Shown: positions 1 to 7,048 of the stretch, piece by piece
How positions within the stretch are numbered: the first letter of the stretch is position 1
How the letters are laid out: every line of letters begins with the position of its first letter
From: Flavobacteriaceae bacterium
Lineage (GTDB): Bacteria > Bacteroidota > Bacteroidia > Flavobacteriales > Flavobacteriaceae
Direction of reading: 5' to 3'
Assembly (NCBI GenBank): GCA_016763595.1
Contig: JAESTN010000084.1
Location: 1 to 11,728 of the forward strand
DNA length: 11,728 nt
The notes under the pieces: model-generated
The model's database searches: none
Seen by the model: only the letters and a program-made list of their open reading frames with translations
What the model was told of the DNA's origin: nothing
Position numbers and translations under genes: made by a program

Positions 1-1
1 A

Positions 2-151
2 TTTAAATTATTTAAACTACAGAAACTAGGTATTCCTGTCACATTAATAATAGATAAAGAACAGAATATAAGATTACAACATGTAGGATATAATCCAGCC
101 GAAACAAATTTTTCTAAAAACATGATTAAAACTATTAATAGCTTAAAGTAA
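2..151 (+). CDS. C-terminal fragment of a thioredoxin-like (TlpA/ResA-type) protein
   Basis: An open frame enters from the left edge and ends at a TAA at 149-151, giving the last 49 residues of a protein. The piece reads GIPVTLIIDKEQNI, then HVGYNP and a short terminal helix. This is the layout of the second half of a thioredoxin fold: the cis-proline loop (G-I-P), a beta strand ending in a D-K-E turn, a strand with HVGY and a final helix. TlpA/ResA-type proteins are secreted or membrane-anchored thiol-disulfide reductases of the cell envelope. The CXXC active site would lie outside the window, so oxidoreductase activity cannot be confirmed. The fold is likely; the exact subfamily is a guess. 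Confidence 0.6.
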   Translation, partial: FKLFKLQKLGIPVTLIIDKEQNIRLQHVGYNPAETNFSKNMIKTINSLK

Positions 152-198
152 AAATGTATAATAATCGAAATTATAGCAAAAGAAAAAAAACAAAATGG

Positions 199-335
199 CA
201 ACAACGTGTATAGTCAATTGGTTGGTTCTCTCCTACTTGAAAATTCCTTCAGAATTCCCCCTGGTTCGTTTTCTTTTATTAACTTAGTTCTAGCAAACGC
301 AACTAACCATACACAAGACCGTTACCATCAATATA
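199..335 (+). repeat. Interspersed intergenic repeat, copy A (divergent)
   Basis: It begins with CAACAACGTGTATA (199-212), which is identical to 1779-1792. It then follows the order seen in the copies at 1129 and 4941: TTCTC, CCTACTTGAAAAT, a small hairpin (AATTC 242-246, GAATT 252-256), a run with TTCGTTTTC, and a right end ...ACACAAGACCGTTACC. The right end no longer pairs exactly with the left end. An open frame runs through the element into the gene at 350, and its first 48 codons are best read as repeat sequence rather than protein. The right boundary is approximate. Confidence 0.65.
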
Positions 336-349
336 TACAATCAGTACGA

Positions 350-1117
350 ATGAACGAAAATTTAGAGAAAGAAGAGAAATATACATTATCAAGTAGAAAA
401 AGAAGAATTGCAGCATTTTTTATTGATCATTTTGTTATGACTTTTTTAATAGTTGTACTTGTATTATTAGTAATGGGAACCAATATTATGGAAACCAATA
501 ATTTTGGAAATATGGCTACCAAAATGTCACTTAGTATGCTGTTTGGGTTCTTTTTATACTTTGCAAAAGATTCAGTAAAAGGAGTGAGTTTTGGAAAGTG
601 GACAATGGGAATAATGGTCAGAAATGAAAACAACCCAAATCAAATTCCATCTTTTGGTCGACTACTAATTAGAAATTTATTATTGATCATTTGGCCAATA
701 GAATTCATAATATTAGCAGCGAGTAAAAACAAAAAAAGATTAGGAGATGAGTTTGCTAAAACAATAGTAGTAAGAAACTCAAATAAGACTAAAATACTCC
801 CTATTATATTGACTTTAACTAGCGTAATAGTTGTTTTTTTCTTTTCTATATTCTTTTTTATAAGCACATTTATGAAAGATTCTCAGGCTTATAAAACAGC
901 TATTAAAGAAATTGAACAAAACAAAGAAATTCTTATAGAAACCGGAGAAATAAAAGGTTATGGATTTATGCCCACAGGAAATATAAGTACTGTAAATGGA
1001 AAAGGAGAAGCGCAACTACAAATTACAGTATTAGGTGAAAAAAATGATATAGTTGTTGAAGTTTATTTAACAAAAGAAATAAATGATAATTGGAAACTAA
1101 TAACGTTAAATAAATAA
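350..1117 (+). CDS. RDD family membrane protein with a C-terminal Coa1-like domain
   Basis: Of 255 residues, about 16-140 form an RDD domain: a basic-plus-acidic first helix (RKRRIAAFFIDH, with R19 and D26), a second helix near 58-73 followed by KDSVKGVSFGKWTMGI, and a third near 105-124. A further helix lies at about 149-174. The last 75 residues (SQAYKTAIKEIEQN, then a GYGFMPTGNIST turn and NGKGEAQLQI strands) resemble the cytochrome c oxidase assembly factor 1 (Coa1) family, facing the outside of the membrane. RDD proteins are loosely described transporters or membrane anchors, so the substrate is unknown. I start at 350 because the 48 upstream in-frame codons lie in the repeat. The gene sits between two repeat copies. 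Confidence 0.8.
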   Translation: MNENLEKEEKYTLSSRKRRIAAFFIDHFVMTFLIVVLVLLVMGTNIMETNNFGNMATKMSLSMLFGFFLYFAKDSVKGVSFGKWTMGIMVRNENNPNQIPSFGRLLIRNLLLIIWPIEFIILAASKNKKRLGDEFAKTIVVRNSNKTKILPIILTLTSVIVVFFFSIFFFISTFMKDSQAYKTAIKEIEQNKEILIETGEIKGYGFMPTGNISTVNGKGEAQLQITVLGEKNDIVVEVYLTKEINDNWKLITLNK

Positions 1118-1128
1118 ATTACTGCTGC

Positions 1129-1258
1129 TTACACCGTGTATAATTCATTGCTAGTTCTACGCTACTTACGAAAATCCTCGCGGATTTTCTATTCAGTTTG
1201 TAGTTGCTAAATTAGTTGCTTAATCAATGTGAAAAATCATAGACAAACACGGTGTTCA
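1129..1258 (+). repeat. Interspersed intergenic repeat, copy B, with terminal inverted repeats
   Basis: The ends are a perfect 9-bp inverted repeat: ACACCGTGT at 1131-1139 and ACACGGTGT at 1247-1255. In the middle is a perfect 8-bp hairpin, GAAAATCC (1170-1177), loop TCGC, GGATTTTC (1182-1189). The stretch from TGCTAGTTCTACGCTACT to GACAAACA is closely matched by the copy at 4941-5077. No coding potential is apparent. The element fills most of the gap between the RDD gene and the next membrane protein. The structure resembles a MITE or a recombination site; no transposase is present. Confidence 0.8.
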
Positions 1259-1281
1259 ACATCTGAGTAAGCCCAATAAAA

Positions 1282-1809
1282 ATGAAAAACAGAACTTTAA
1301 AAACAATATGCGGAATTCTTGCATTGATAGTTATTGGGAGTCTTTTGGTTGTTTTTTTTATTCCAAATTTCCAGTTTCGTACTTATGAAATGAATAGAAC
1401 TTATGGAGTCACTTTCGGAATTCTATCTTTCATTTTATTTTTACTTTTATTTTGGGCTATTAAAGATATTCAAGCTAAAGAAATAAAACCATTGTTGTAT
1501 TTTATGAATGGATTTATGCTGGTTTTTGCTATTGGGAATTTAGTCGTTTATTCTAAGAAAATTGACCCTGATATTCAATTTAAAGATTATGAAATTTTAT
1601 ATGTAAATAAATTAAATCCTCGCGAAAAAATTATAAGCCAATATGATGTAAATTGGAAAACTAATGAAAAGGAATTTCAGAACAATCACGTTGTAGATAT
1701 TGGAATTTTTAGACTATATAAATCATACGGAATTGACACTCTGAGTTTAAAACAAAAGTGGAAGAAAAAAACGTTGCACAACAACGTGTATAAAAACCGA
1801 TATTTATAA
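1282..1809 (+). CDS. Uncharacterised three-helix membrane protein
   Basis: I do not recognise this 175-residue protein. It has a short basic start (MKNRTLK) and hydrophobic segments near residues 8-28, 43-60 and 70-90. A charged soluble tail follows (KKIDPDIQFKDYEILYVNKL, then a segment ending HVVDIGIFRLYKSYGIDTLS). The likely layout is an inner-membrane anchor with an exposed C-terminal domain of about 80 residues. The last 12 residues (TLHNNVYKNRYL) are encoded by the left end of the interspersed repeat (CAACAACGTGTATA at 1779-1792). The original stop may therefore have been lost, with the protein extended by repeat sequence. The next gene starts 4 bp downstream. Confidence 0.6.
   Translation: MKNRTLKTICGILALIVIGSLLVVFFIPNFQFRTYEMNRTYGVTFGILSFILFLLLFWAIKDIQAKEIKPLLYFMNGFMLVFAIGNLVVYSKKIDPDIQFKDYEILYVNKLNPREKIISQYDVNWKTNEKEFQNNHVVDIGIFRLYKSYGIDTLSLKQKWKKKTLHNNVYKNRYL
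1779..1792 (+). repeat. Isolated left end of the interspersed repeat (copy D, 5' part)
   Basis: CAACAACGTGTATA is identical to the left end of copy A (199-212). It is preceded by ACGTTG, so ACGTTG-CACAA-CAACGT also forms a small inverted repeat (1771-1787). The central hairpin and right end do not follow here; instead the amidohydrolase gene begins. A matching right end, ACACGTTGT, appears at 3706-3714 beyond that gene. Confidence 0.6.
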
Positions 1810-1813
1810 CTAA

Positions 1814-3520
1814 ATGAAAACTTCAAAATTAGTAATAGCATTAATAGTCATTAGTATTATGCTACATTTTTCTTGCAACACAAATCCAGTAGCGGACTTC
1901 GTATTGCTAAATGGAAAGATTGCTACTGTTGACAAAAATTTTTCAATTCAAGAAGCTGTTGTCATAAAAGGGAATAGTATAATATTTGTTGGGAAAAACA
2001 GTAAAGCAAAAAAATATATTGGTGACCAAACAAATGTGATTGAACTTGACGGAAAACTTGTGCTTCCCGGATTAATTGATGCACATGCACACACACATGA
2101 CCTGGGAGATCAACTCTCCTATTTAAATATTAACAACACGACAAGCTATCAACAAATCATAGATATAATAGCTGATAAAGTTAAAATTACTAAACCCGGA
2201 GAATGGATTGTTGGAGGACGTTGGGATCAGAATAATTGGGATACTAAAACCTTTCCTATCCATGACGAGCTAAGTAAAATATCACCTGATAATCCGGTTT
2301 ATCTAAAACGAGTTGATGGCAATTCTGCTTTTGTAAATCAAAAAGCACTAGAAATTGCAGGAATTACCAAACACACTCCTAGTCCAGATGGAGGCGTAAT
2401 CACAAAGAAAAATAATGGAGAGCCTACCGGAGTTCTTATTAATAAAGCAATGAATCTTGTAATTCAGCATATACCAAAAGATTCGGAAGCTGCAATAAAG
2501 AGAAAATACCTTTTGGCAGTAAAGGAATGTAATAAATATGGTCTCACTGGAATTCATGAAGCTGGAGTATCCACCGATAAAATCGATTTGTACAAAAAAT
2601 TAATTGACAATAATGAATTAAATATTAGGATGTACGCGATGCTCGGAGACCAAACAAAACCAGTTCTGGATGTTGATCTTGTTTCGTTTTTTAAGAAAAA
2701 CAGGATTCATGAATATGGGCATCATATGCTATCAGTAAAAAGCATAAAAATATTTTTTGATGGAGCTCTTGGCTCGAGGGGAGCGGCATTTTATAGTCCT
2801 TACGATGATGATTCAGATAATACTGGTCTTTTAAGAGTTACTCCCGAATATATAACAAAAGTTGCCAAGGCTGCATTAGAAGCTGATATAGGAGTTAACA
2901 CCCATTGCATTGGCATAAGAGGTAACCGACTTTGCTTGGACGCTTATGAGAAAGCATTAAAAGATTTTCCTAATAAAGATCACAGGTTTAGAATTGAACA
3001 CGCTCAAGTTGTTAGAGATGAGGATATCGCTAAATATACCTCATTGGGTGTGATACCATCAATGCAATTAGTGCACAGCACATCGGATATGGGCTTTATA
3101 GAAGATAGAATCGGGAAAGTAAGGGCGAAAGGATCCTATGCATGGCGTTCATTTATTGATGCGGGAAATATCATTGCATGCGGCTCTGATTTTCCAGTAG
3201 AGCAAGTTAATCCCCTACTTGGGATTTATGCCGCAGTAACTAGACAAGACGCAAATGGCTTACCCGAAAGTGGTTGGAACCCTGAGCAACGAATGACAAT
3301 AGAAGAAGCTATAAAAGGCTTCACAATATGGGCGGCATACGCAGCATTTCAGGAGGACATTCTTGGATCTATTGAAAAAGGAAAACTTGCAGATTTCACT
3401 ATTCTTGACAAGGATATTTTATCAATTATACCGAAAGAAATATTAACTACAACAGTTGCATACACAATTGTCGGAGGAAAAATTGTGTATCAGAAAGGTG
3501 GAATTGATAAATTAAAATAA
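1814..3520 (+). CDS. Amidohydrolase-3 (YtcJ-like) lipoprotein
   Basis: A complete 568-residue metal-dependent hydrolase. It has a lipoprotein signal ending L-H-F-S-C (C21), so it is probably anchored in a membrane and works in the periplasm. Amidohydrolase landmarks occur in order: LPGLIDAHAHTHD (H91, H93), VKSIKIFFDGALGSRGA (K312 as possible carbamylated or metal-bridging lysine), NTHCIG (H364), RIEHAQ (H396) and CGSDFPVE (D459). It ends with the usual small beta domain (GSIEKGKLADFTILDKD). The length fits YtcJ-type proteins, which are predicted to hydrolyse amide or similar C-N bonds; substrates are mostly unknown. It starts 4 bp after the preceding stop, yet it lies between two isolated repeat ends and may be an insertion. 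The fold is certain; the substrate cannot be told. Confidence 0.9.
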   Translation: MKTSKLVIALIVISIMLHFSCNTNPVADFVLLNGKIATVDKNFSIQEAVVIKGNSIIFVGKNSKAKKYIGDQTNVIELDGKLVLPGLIDAHAHTHDLGDQLSYLNINNTTSYQQIIDIIADKVKITKPGEWIVGGRWDQNNWDTKTFPIHDELSKISPDNPVYLKRVDGNSAFVNQKALEIAGITKHTPSPDGGVITKKNNGEPTGVLINKAMNLVIQHIPKDSEAAIKRKYLLAVKECNKYGLTGIHEAGVSTDKIDLYKKLIDNNELNIRMYAMLGDQTKPVLDVDLVSFFKKNRIHEYGHHMLSVKSIKIFFDGALGSRGAAFYSPYDDDSDNTGLLRVTPEYITKVAKAALEADIGVNTHCIGIRGNRLCLDAYEKALKDFPNKDHRFRIEHAQVVRDEDIAKYTSLGVIPSMQLVHSTSDMGFIEDRIGKVRAKGSYAWRSFIDAGNIIACGSDFPVEQVNPLLGIYAAVTRQDANGLPESGWNPEQRMTIEEAIKGFTIWAAYAAFQEDILGSIEKGKLADFTILDKDILSIIPKEILTTTVAYTIVGGKIVYQKGGIDKLK

Positions 3521-3741
3521 ATGCATAGCCGTACGTTGGCCATCATTTCTCTATACCCATAGTTAATTTATTATTATACCTTTAGAGAAACCAATCATTG
3601 ACCAATGCTAAAATTCTTTAGAAAAATAAGATCCCAATTATTGACCGAAAACAAGTTTTGTCAAAGAAAGCGAATTAGAATTTAATTTTATTACAAACTA
3701 AAGAAACACGTTGTAGGCAATTTACTACCCCAAAGAGCTGA
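3521..3741. other. Intergenic region between the amidohydrolase and transporter genes
   Basis: This 221-bp gap has no convincing ORF. It holds an 8-bp inverted repeat, TTTCTCTA (3546-3553) and TAGAGAAA (3583-3590), with a 29-nt loop; this is a weak terminator candidate because no T-run follows closely. CGTTGGCCATCA at 3534-3545 recalls the right end of repeat copy A (CGTTACCATCA) and may be a worn junction. A clear repeat right end lies at 3706-3714. I found no strong TTG/TAnnTTTG promoter for the transporter. Confidence 0.4.
3706..3714 (+). repeat. Isolated right end of the interspersed repeat (copy D, 3' part)
   Basis: ACACGTTGT is the exact reverse complement of ACAACGTGT, the left end at 1781-1789 and 201-209. 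It is preceded by ACAAACTAAAGAA, which is similar in base content to the ACAAACA preceding the right end of copy B, and followed by AGGCAATTTA. Only the end motif is present; the central hairpin of the full repeat is missing from the upstream 180 bp. Confidence 0.55.
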
Positions 3742-4956
3742 ATGGAAAAAATTCGAAATCAGAAACACACAAAAGAAACTTTTTACTTTGCTATGTCAAG
3801 AATGCTCGAAAGAGCATCTTATTATGGTTTTCGAGCTCTTATACTTCTTTATATGGTCGGAGAAACGTTGAATATGAAAACACTTGATGCGATAACCATC
3901 TATGGTTGGCTTATAGGTTCATTGGTTTTTTCTCAAATCATCGGAGCACTTTTTGGAGACTTACTTATCGGAAATAGAAAATCAGTAATTATTGGTGGAA
4001 TTATCCAAGCATCCGGAGCATTTAGCTTATGTATTCCTTCAACAACAGGGCTTTATTTGGGATTATTTCTTGTCGTTTTAGGTAATGGCTTTTTTACACC
4101 AAATATTATCTCAATTTTCGGAAAGTTATATGTAAACAAAACCAAACTATTAGATTCAGGCTTTACGATATTTCATCTAGCCATAAATTTAGGATCATTT
4201 CTTGGAGTTTTACTAATTGGATATGCAGGTCAGGCTTTTGGCTATAACATTGGATTTATTACATCTGGAATCCTAATCTTAGTATCAATCGTTCCAATTC
4301 TTATTTTAAAAGAAAAAGCAGAAATTGAAACTAAAAAAAATGAACTTTCAACGGACAAAAGAATTTTAAACATTCTAATTGCATTTCTTGTTATTGGTCT
4401 ATTTTGGGGGATTTACGATATCTCAAACATTCGTACTTCTGATTTACAATTACAATTTAGCGAAATATCAACTTTGGATTTCCCGAAAGAATTATGGCAA
4501 TCTATAAGCGCTATTATTATTTTACCAATTAGTTTAATTGCAATTATTTTGTGGACTTTTTTCTACAGTAGTCAATTCTTTAAATTAATGCTAGGTTTTA
4601 TTTTTGGAGTAATATCATTTGGAATATTATTTCTAATTCCAGAGATTCCAGCTGACAAACACACAATTACATATTTGGTGTCTTTACTTTTTCTTGGGAT
4701 TTCGGAAATTCATATTGCTCCAATTATGCATTCAATATTGACAAAATATTCAAACCCGAAATATTTAGCAATCTTAATTAGTTTGGCTTTTTTACCAACA
4801 AGATTAATCTCTCTAATTTTTGGCTTGTTCAATGATCGTTTTTATGACAACCCAATTTTAGGATTAAAAACAGGAATCATAGCAATGATTATTGTCGGAA
4901 TTGGACTTATTGTATATGTATGGTGGAATAAAAAAACGACCTACAACGGTGTGTAG
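3742..4956 (+). CDS. POT/PTR2-like proton-dependent oligopeptide transporter homologue (MFS), degenerate motifs
   Basis: This 404-residue protein has about 12 hydrophobic segments (the first near 25-40, the last near 374-395) and a charged central loop near 190-206. POT signatures are recognisable: RMLERASYYGFRALILLYM in helix 1, IGALFGDLLIG after helix 2, LGNGFFTPNIISIFGKLY in helix 4, and LGISEIHIAPI in helix 10 with E322. POT proteins import di- and tripeptides with protons. Two hallmark positions differ: the first glutamate of ExxER is R20, and the lysine usually placed before Pro-Asn in helix 4 is T119. Coupling or substrate may therefore have changed. It is shorter than typical POTs. 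The last residues (TYNGV) and the stop at 4954-4956 lie in repeat copy C. Confidence 0.75.
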   Translation: MEKIRNQKHTKETFYFAMSRMLERASYYGFRALILLYMVGETLNMKTLDAITIYGWLIGSLVFSQIIGALFGDLLIGNRKSVIIGGIIQASGAFSLCIPSTTGLYLGLFLVVLGNGFFTPNIISIFGKLYVNKTKLLDSGFTIFHLAINLGSFLGVLLIGYAGQAFGYNIGFITSGILILVSIVPILILKEKAEIETKKNELSTDKRILNILIAFLVIGLFWGIYDISNIRTSDLQLQFSEISTLDFPKELWQSISAIIILPISLIAIILWTFFYSSQFFKLMLGFIFGVISFGILFLIPEIPADKHTITYLVSLLFLGISEIHIAPIMHSILTKYSNPKYLAILISLAFLPTRLISLIFGLFNDRFYDNPILGLKTGIIAMIIVGIGLIVYVWWNKKTTYNGV

Positions 4957-5077
4957 AATTAATTGCTAGTTCTACGCTACTAACGAAAATCCTTACGGAT
5001 TTCCTATTCGGTTTGTATTTGAGTAAACTAGTCGCTTAATCAACGTGAAAAACAGTATACAAACAGACAGACTGTAC
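4941..5077 (+). repeat. Interspersed intergenic repeat, copy C
   Basis: It starts with CTACAACGGTGTGTAGAATT and continues TGCTAGTTCTACGCTACT, nearly identical to copy B from 1149. The central hairpin is GAAAATCC (4985-4992), loop TTAC, GGATTTCC (4997-5004), with one mismatch in the stem. TCGCTTAATCAACGTGAAAAAC and ATACAAACA follow, again matching copy B. The right end (GACAGACTGTACC) is degenerate. The first 16 bp overlap the 3' end of the transporter gene. Boundaries are approximate. Confidence 0.8.
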
Positions 5078-5094
5078 CGAGAAAAACCTAATAT

Positions 5095-6009
5095 ATGAAT
5101 ACCTTTAAATTAACCAAAATGAATTTTTTAAAATCAGTTATTCCTTCATTATTAACCTTTTTACTGTTCCTATTTTGCACCCCTTTATGTAGTCAAAAAT
5201 TAGCGCCAAAAGAGCGGGTTAAAAATGAACCTGACCATATTATAAGTTCTAATATAATGCAAAAAGACTATCTAATACATATGTCTTTTCCCAAGAATTA
5301 TTCTACTAAAGACACGATAACCTATCCTGTTTTATATGTTTTGGATGGAAAAAGCACTTATAAATATTTCAATCCATCCAATATTGATTTTAAAAAAATT
5401 GAGCAGGTAATTTTCGTTGGCATTAGTCACAAGGCCCATGGTATAGCATCTAGAGTCAATAGATTTTATGACTACACACCATCGCTCGATACAATAAGTG
5501 AAAGAAAATTTGAAAAAATATATGGTGTTCCAAAGGGAACAATAAAAACTGGTGGAGCAGAAAAATTTTTAGAATGCCTTAAGAAAGAAATAATACCATT
5601 TATTGACACACATTATAAAACAAATTCTGACAGAGGAATTTCGGGGCATTCTCTTGGTGGTTTGTTTACAGCATACTGCTTTTTGAATTCCGATAGTTAC
5701 TTTACCCGATTTGGAATAAACAGTCCTTCATTGCAGTTGAACGAAGAAAAAATTTTAAACAAAGCAATTCTTAAGTTCACCAATAGTAAAACTTGGGACA
5801 TTGCACCAACTAAAGTGTTTTTTTCAACAGGAGAAAATGAAAGTCCAATTATGGTTTCTAATATTTTAAAGTTTAGTTTATATCTAAAAAAAAGTACGTA
5901 TAAAAACATTGATATGAACTGGCACATATATAGAAATAAAACGCATACATCAGTAATTCCATTAAGTTTACGTGGTACACTTGCAAGCTTATATAGCAAA
6001 AAAAGATGA
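5095..6009 (+). CDS. Secreted esterase-D-like alpha/beta hydrolase
   Basis: A 304-residue protein of the putative esterase (esterase D / enterochelin esterase-like) family. A signal peptide ends near LCSQ (residues 31-34), so it is exported; a start at M9 would give a more ordinary signal length. The hydrolase core starts with YPVLYVLDGKSTY, passes an oxyanion-side strand (VIFVGISH) and reaches the nucleophile elbow GHSLGG (S186). The acid is probably E247 or E249 in STGENES, and the histidine is H284 in RNKTHTSVIP. All three triad positions are therefore present. Substrates in this family include acyl esters, S-formylglutathione and siderophore esters, and I cannot choose among them. It follows repeat copy C and overlaps the next gene by 4 bp (ATGA), implying co-translation. 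Confidence 0.85.
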   Translation: MNTFKLTKMNFLKSVIPSLLTFLLFLFCTPLCSQKLAPKERVKNEPDHIISSNIMQKDYLIHMSFPKNYSTKDTITYPVLYVLDGKSTYKYFNPSNIDFKKIEQVIFVGISHKAHGIASRVNRFYDYTPSLDTISERKFEKIYGVPKGTIKTGGAEKFLECLKKEIIPFIDTHYKTNSDRGISGHSLGGLFTAYCFLNSDSYFTRFGINSPSLQLNEEKILNKAILKFTNSKTWDIAPTKVFFSTGENESPIMVSNILKFSLYLKKSTYKNIDMNWHIYRNKTHTSVIPLSLRGTLASLYSKKR

Positions 6010-6483
6010 AAAATAAATCTAAGGGAATTTTACACAAGATTGAGAAATTTTCTGTATCAGTAGTATTAACCAGATTAATTGCATTTGCAATGTCTATTTA
6101 TTTTATCCTAAACTTTAAGGATGATCAAAATTTTTATGGAATAATACTATTTTTTTTTAGGGTTTGTTATATGTATTGCAACACAAAAATGTTCTATAAC
6201 TGCAACAAAGTTAGGAATTGAAATAAAGCAGTATAACCTGTTGAATGTTTTTACAAAAATGAAATTTATTCGTCACAAAACTATTTCAAACGTTGTATTT
6301 ATTCCTAGTGAGTTTTCAGCTACTATATTCCTTTTGAATGGATTAATTCGCTCAGGAATAAATTCTAATAAGGAATCCGTTATAAAAATAAAAATGGAAG
6401 ATGGAACAGAAATTGAATTAAAAAATATTGGAAATAAACTGGACGTAGCATCTTTAAATAAAATTATTCTCAAGAACAAATAA
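6006..6483 (+). pseudogene. Frameshifted small membrane protein (single-base shift at a T9 run)
   Basis: Two open frames, 6006-6221 and 6241-6483, join into one protein if one T is removed from the nine-T run at 6150-6158. The upstream frame then continues FFFLGFVICIATQKCSIT instead of stopping at 6221. The joined product would be 158 residues. It has a basic start (MKNKSKGILHKIEKF), two hydrophobic segments near 17-35 and 44-58, and a cytosolic tail of strands (KTISNVVFIPSEF, SVIKIKMEDGTEIELKNIG) that looks like a small beta domain, perhaps PH-like. I do not recognise the family. It overlaps the esterase stop (ATGA), so the two were probably made together. It may be a true pseudogene, a phase-variable gene or a sequencing error. 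Confidence 0.65.
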
Positions 6484-6623
6484 AACTAATTAAAACAATG
6501 TGCCCATTTATGAATTAGAACTCCTAAATACTTGCATACTCGTTCTATAAGCAGTGTGTTTTAATCCAATCTAACAAGTGCATTAGAACCCTAAAAGAGC
6601 AAAATACTCATAACAGTACATGA

Positions 6624-6653
6624 TTCTTATTTTAGCATTTGCTTAAATAAGAA
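6624..6653. promoter_or_regulatory. Probable ArsR-family operator (14-2-14 inverted repeat) with overlapping promoter
   Basis: TTCTTATTTTAGCA, spacer TT and TGCTTAAATAAGAA form an inverted repeat with 13 of 14 positions pairing. It ends 20 bp before the start codon of the metal sensor. ArsR/SmtB-family operators are typically imperfect 12-2-12 inverted repeats placed on the promoter, so this matches in form and position. A weak promoter fits too: TTG at 6639-6641 inside the palindrome, 20 nt, then TATATTTA at 6662-6669. Bound repressor would then block the polymerase. The promoter part is much less certain than the palindrome. Confidence 0.7.
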
Positions 6654-6673
6654 AATAGTTATATATTTAATGT

Positions 6674-7048
6674 ATGGAAAACAATACGTGTATAAGAATT
6701 GAAGCAGATAGTAATCAAATAACGAACTGCAAACAAACAATAACAGAATTAGAAAACTCATTTGATTTACTTTCCAATGCTTTAAGCCTGGCAGGCAATA
6801 GTACTCGACTAAAAATTTTGTATTTACTATCACAAGAACAAGAACTTTGTGTTTGTGATTTAAGCGACATACTCGAAATGAAAATTTCTGCTATTTCTCA
6901 ACATTTGAGAAAACTAAAAGACAGAAATATTATTAAGCCAAAAAGAAAGGCACAAACAATATTTTATTCACTAACAAAAGAATACGCAACCATATTCTCG
7001 CCATTCTTCAAACTTATTGACGGCAATAAAATATTGGAAACCGTATGA
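6674..7048 (+). CDS. ArsR/SmtB-family metal-sensing repressor (CadC-like thiol site)
   Basis: At 124 residues it has the usual length for the family. A winged helix-turn-helix spans about 35-100: LAGNSTRLKILYLLS, the metal-site helix ELCVCDL (C59, C61), the recognition helix MKISAISQHLRKLKD and the wing KPKRKAQTIFYSL. The paired cysteines of ELCVCDL are the soft-metal site of ArsR and CadC. Two more cysteines in the N-terminal arm (C6, C19) could complete a CadC-like thiolate site for Cd, Pb, Hg or similar ions. Without metal it should bind the inverted repeat at 6624-6653 and repress its own operon. The stop overlaps the MerTP start by 4 bp (ATGA), so a metal-transport role is very likely. 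The exact inducer is inferred from the neighbours, probably Hg(II). Confidence 0.9.
   Translation: MENNTCIRIEADSNQITNCKQTITELENSFDLLSNALSLAGNSTRLKILYLLSQEQELCVCDLSDILEMKISAISQHLRKLKDRNIIKPKRKAQTIFYSLTKEYATIFSPFFKLIDGNKILETV

Noticed and set aside
206..349. In-frame upstream start giving a 303-residue version of the RDD protein
   Set aside because: The 48 extra codons lie inside repeat copy A, and the predicted N-terminus has no similarity to RDD proteins; the ATG at 350 starts just before the domain.
1129..5077. Integron attC sites
   Set aside because: Length and structure are reminiscent, but I could not find paired RYYYAAC and GTTRRRY core sites at the repeat ends, and no integrase is present. 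The repeats are reported only as cassette-like.
5697..5999. 100-codon ORF on the - strand
   Set aside because: It lies wholly opposite the esterase gene, whose catalytic motifs show that the + strand is the coding one.
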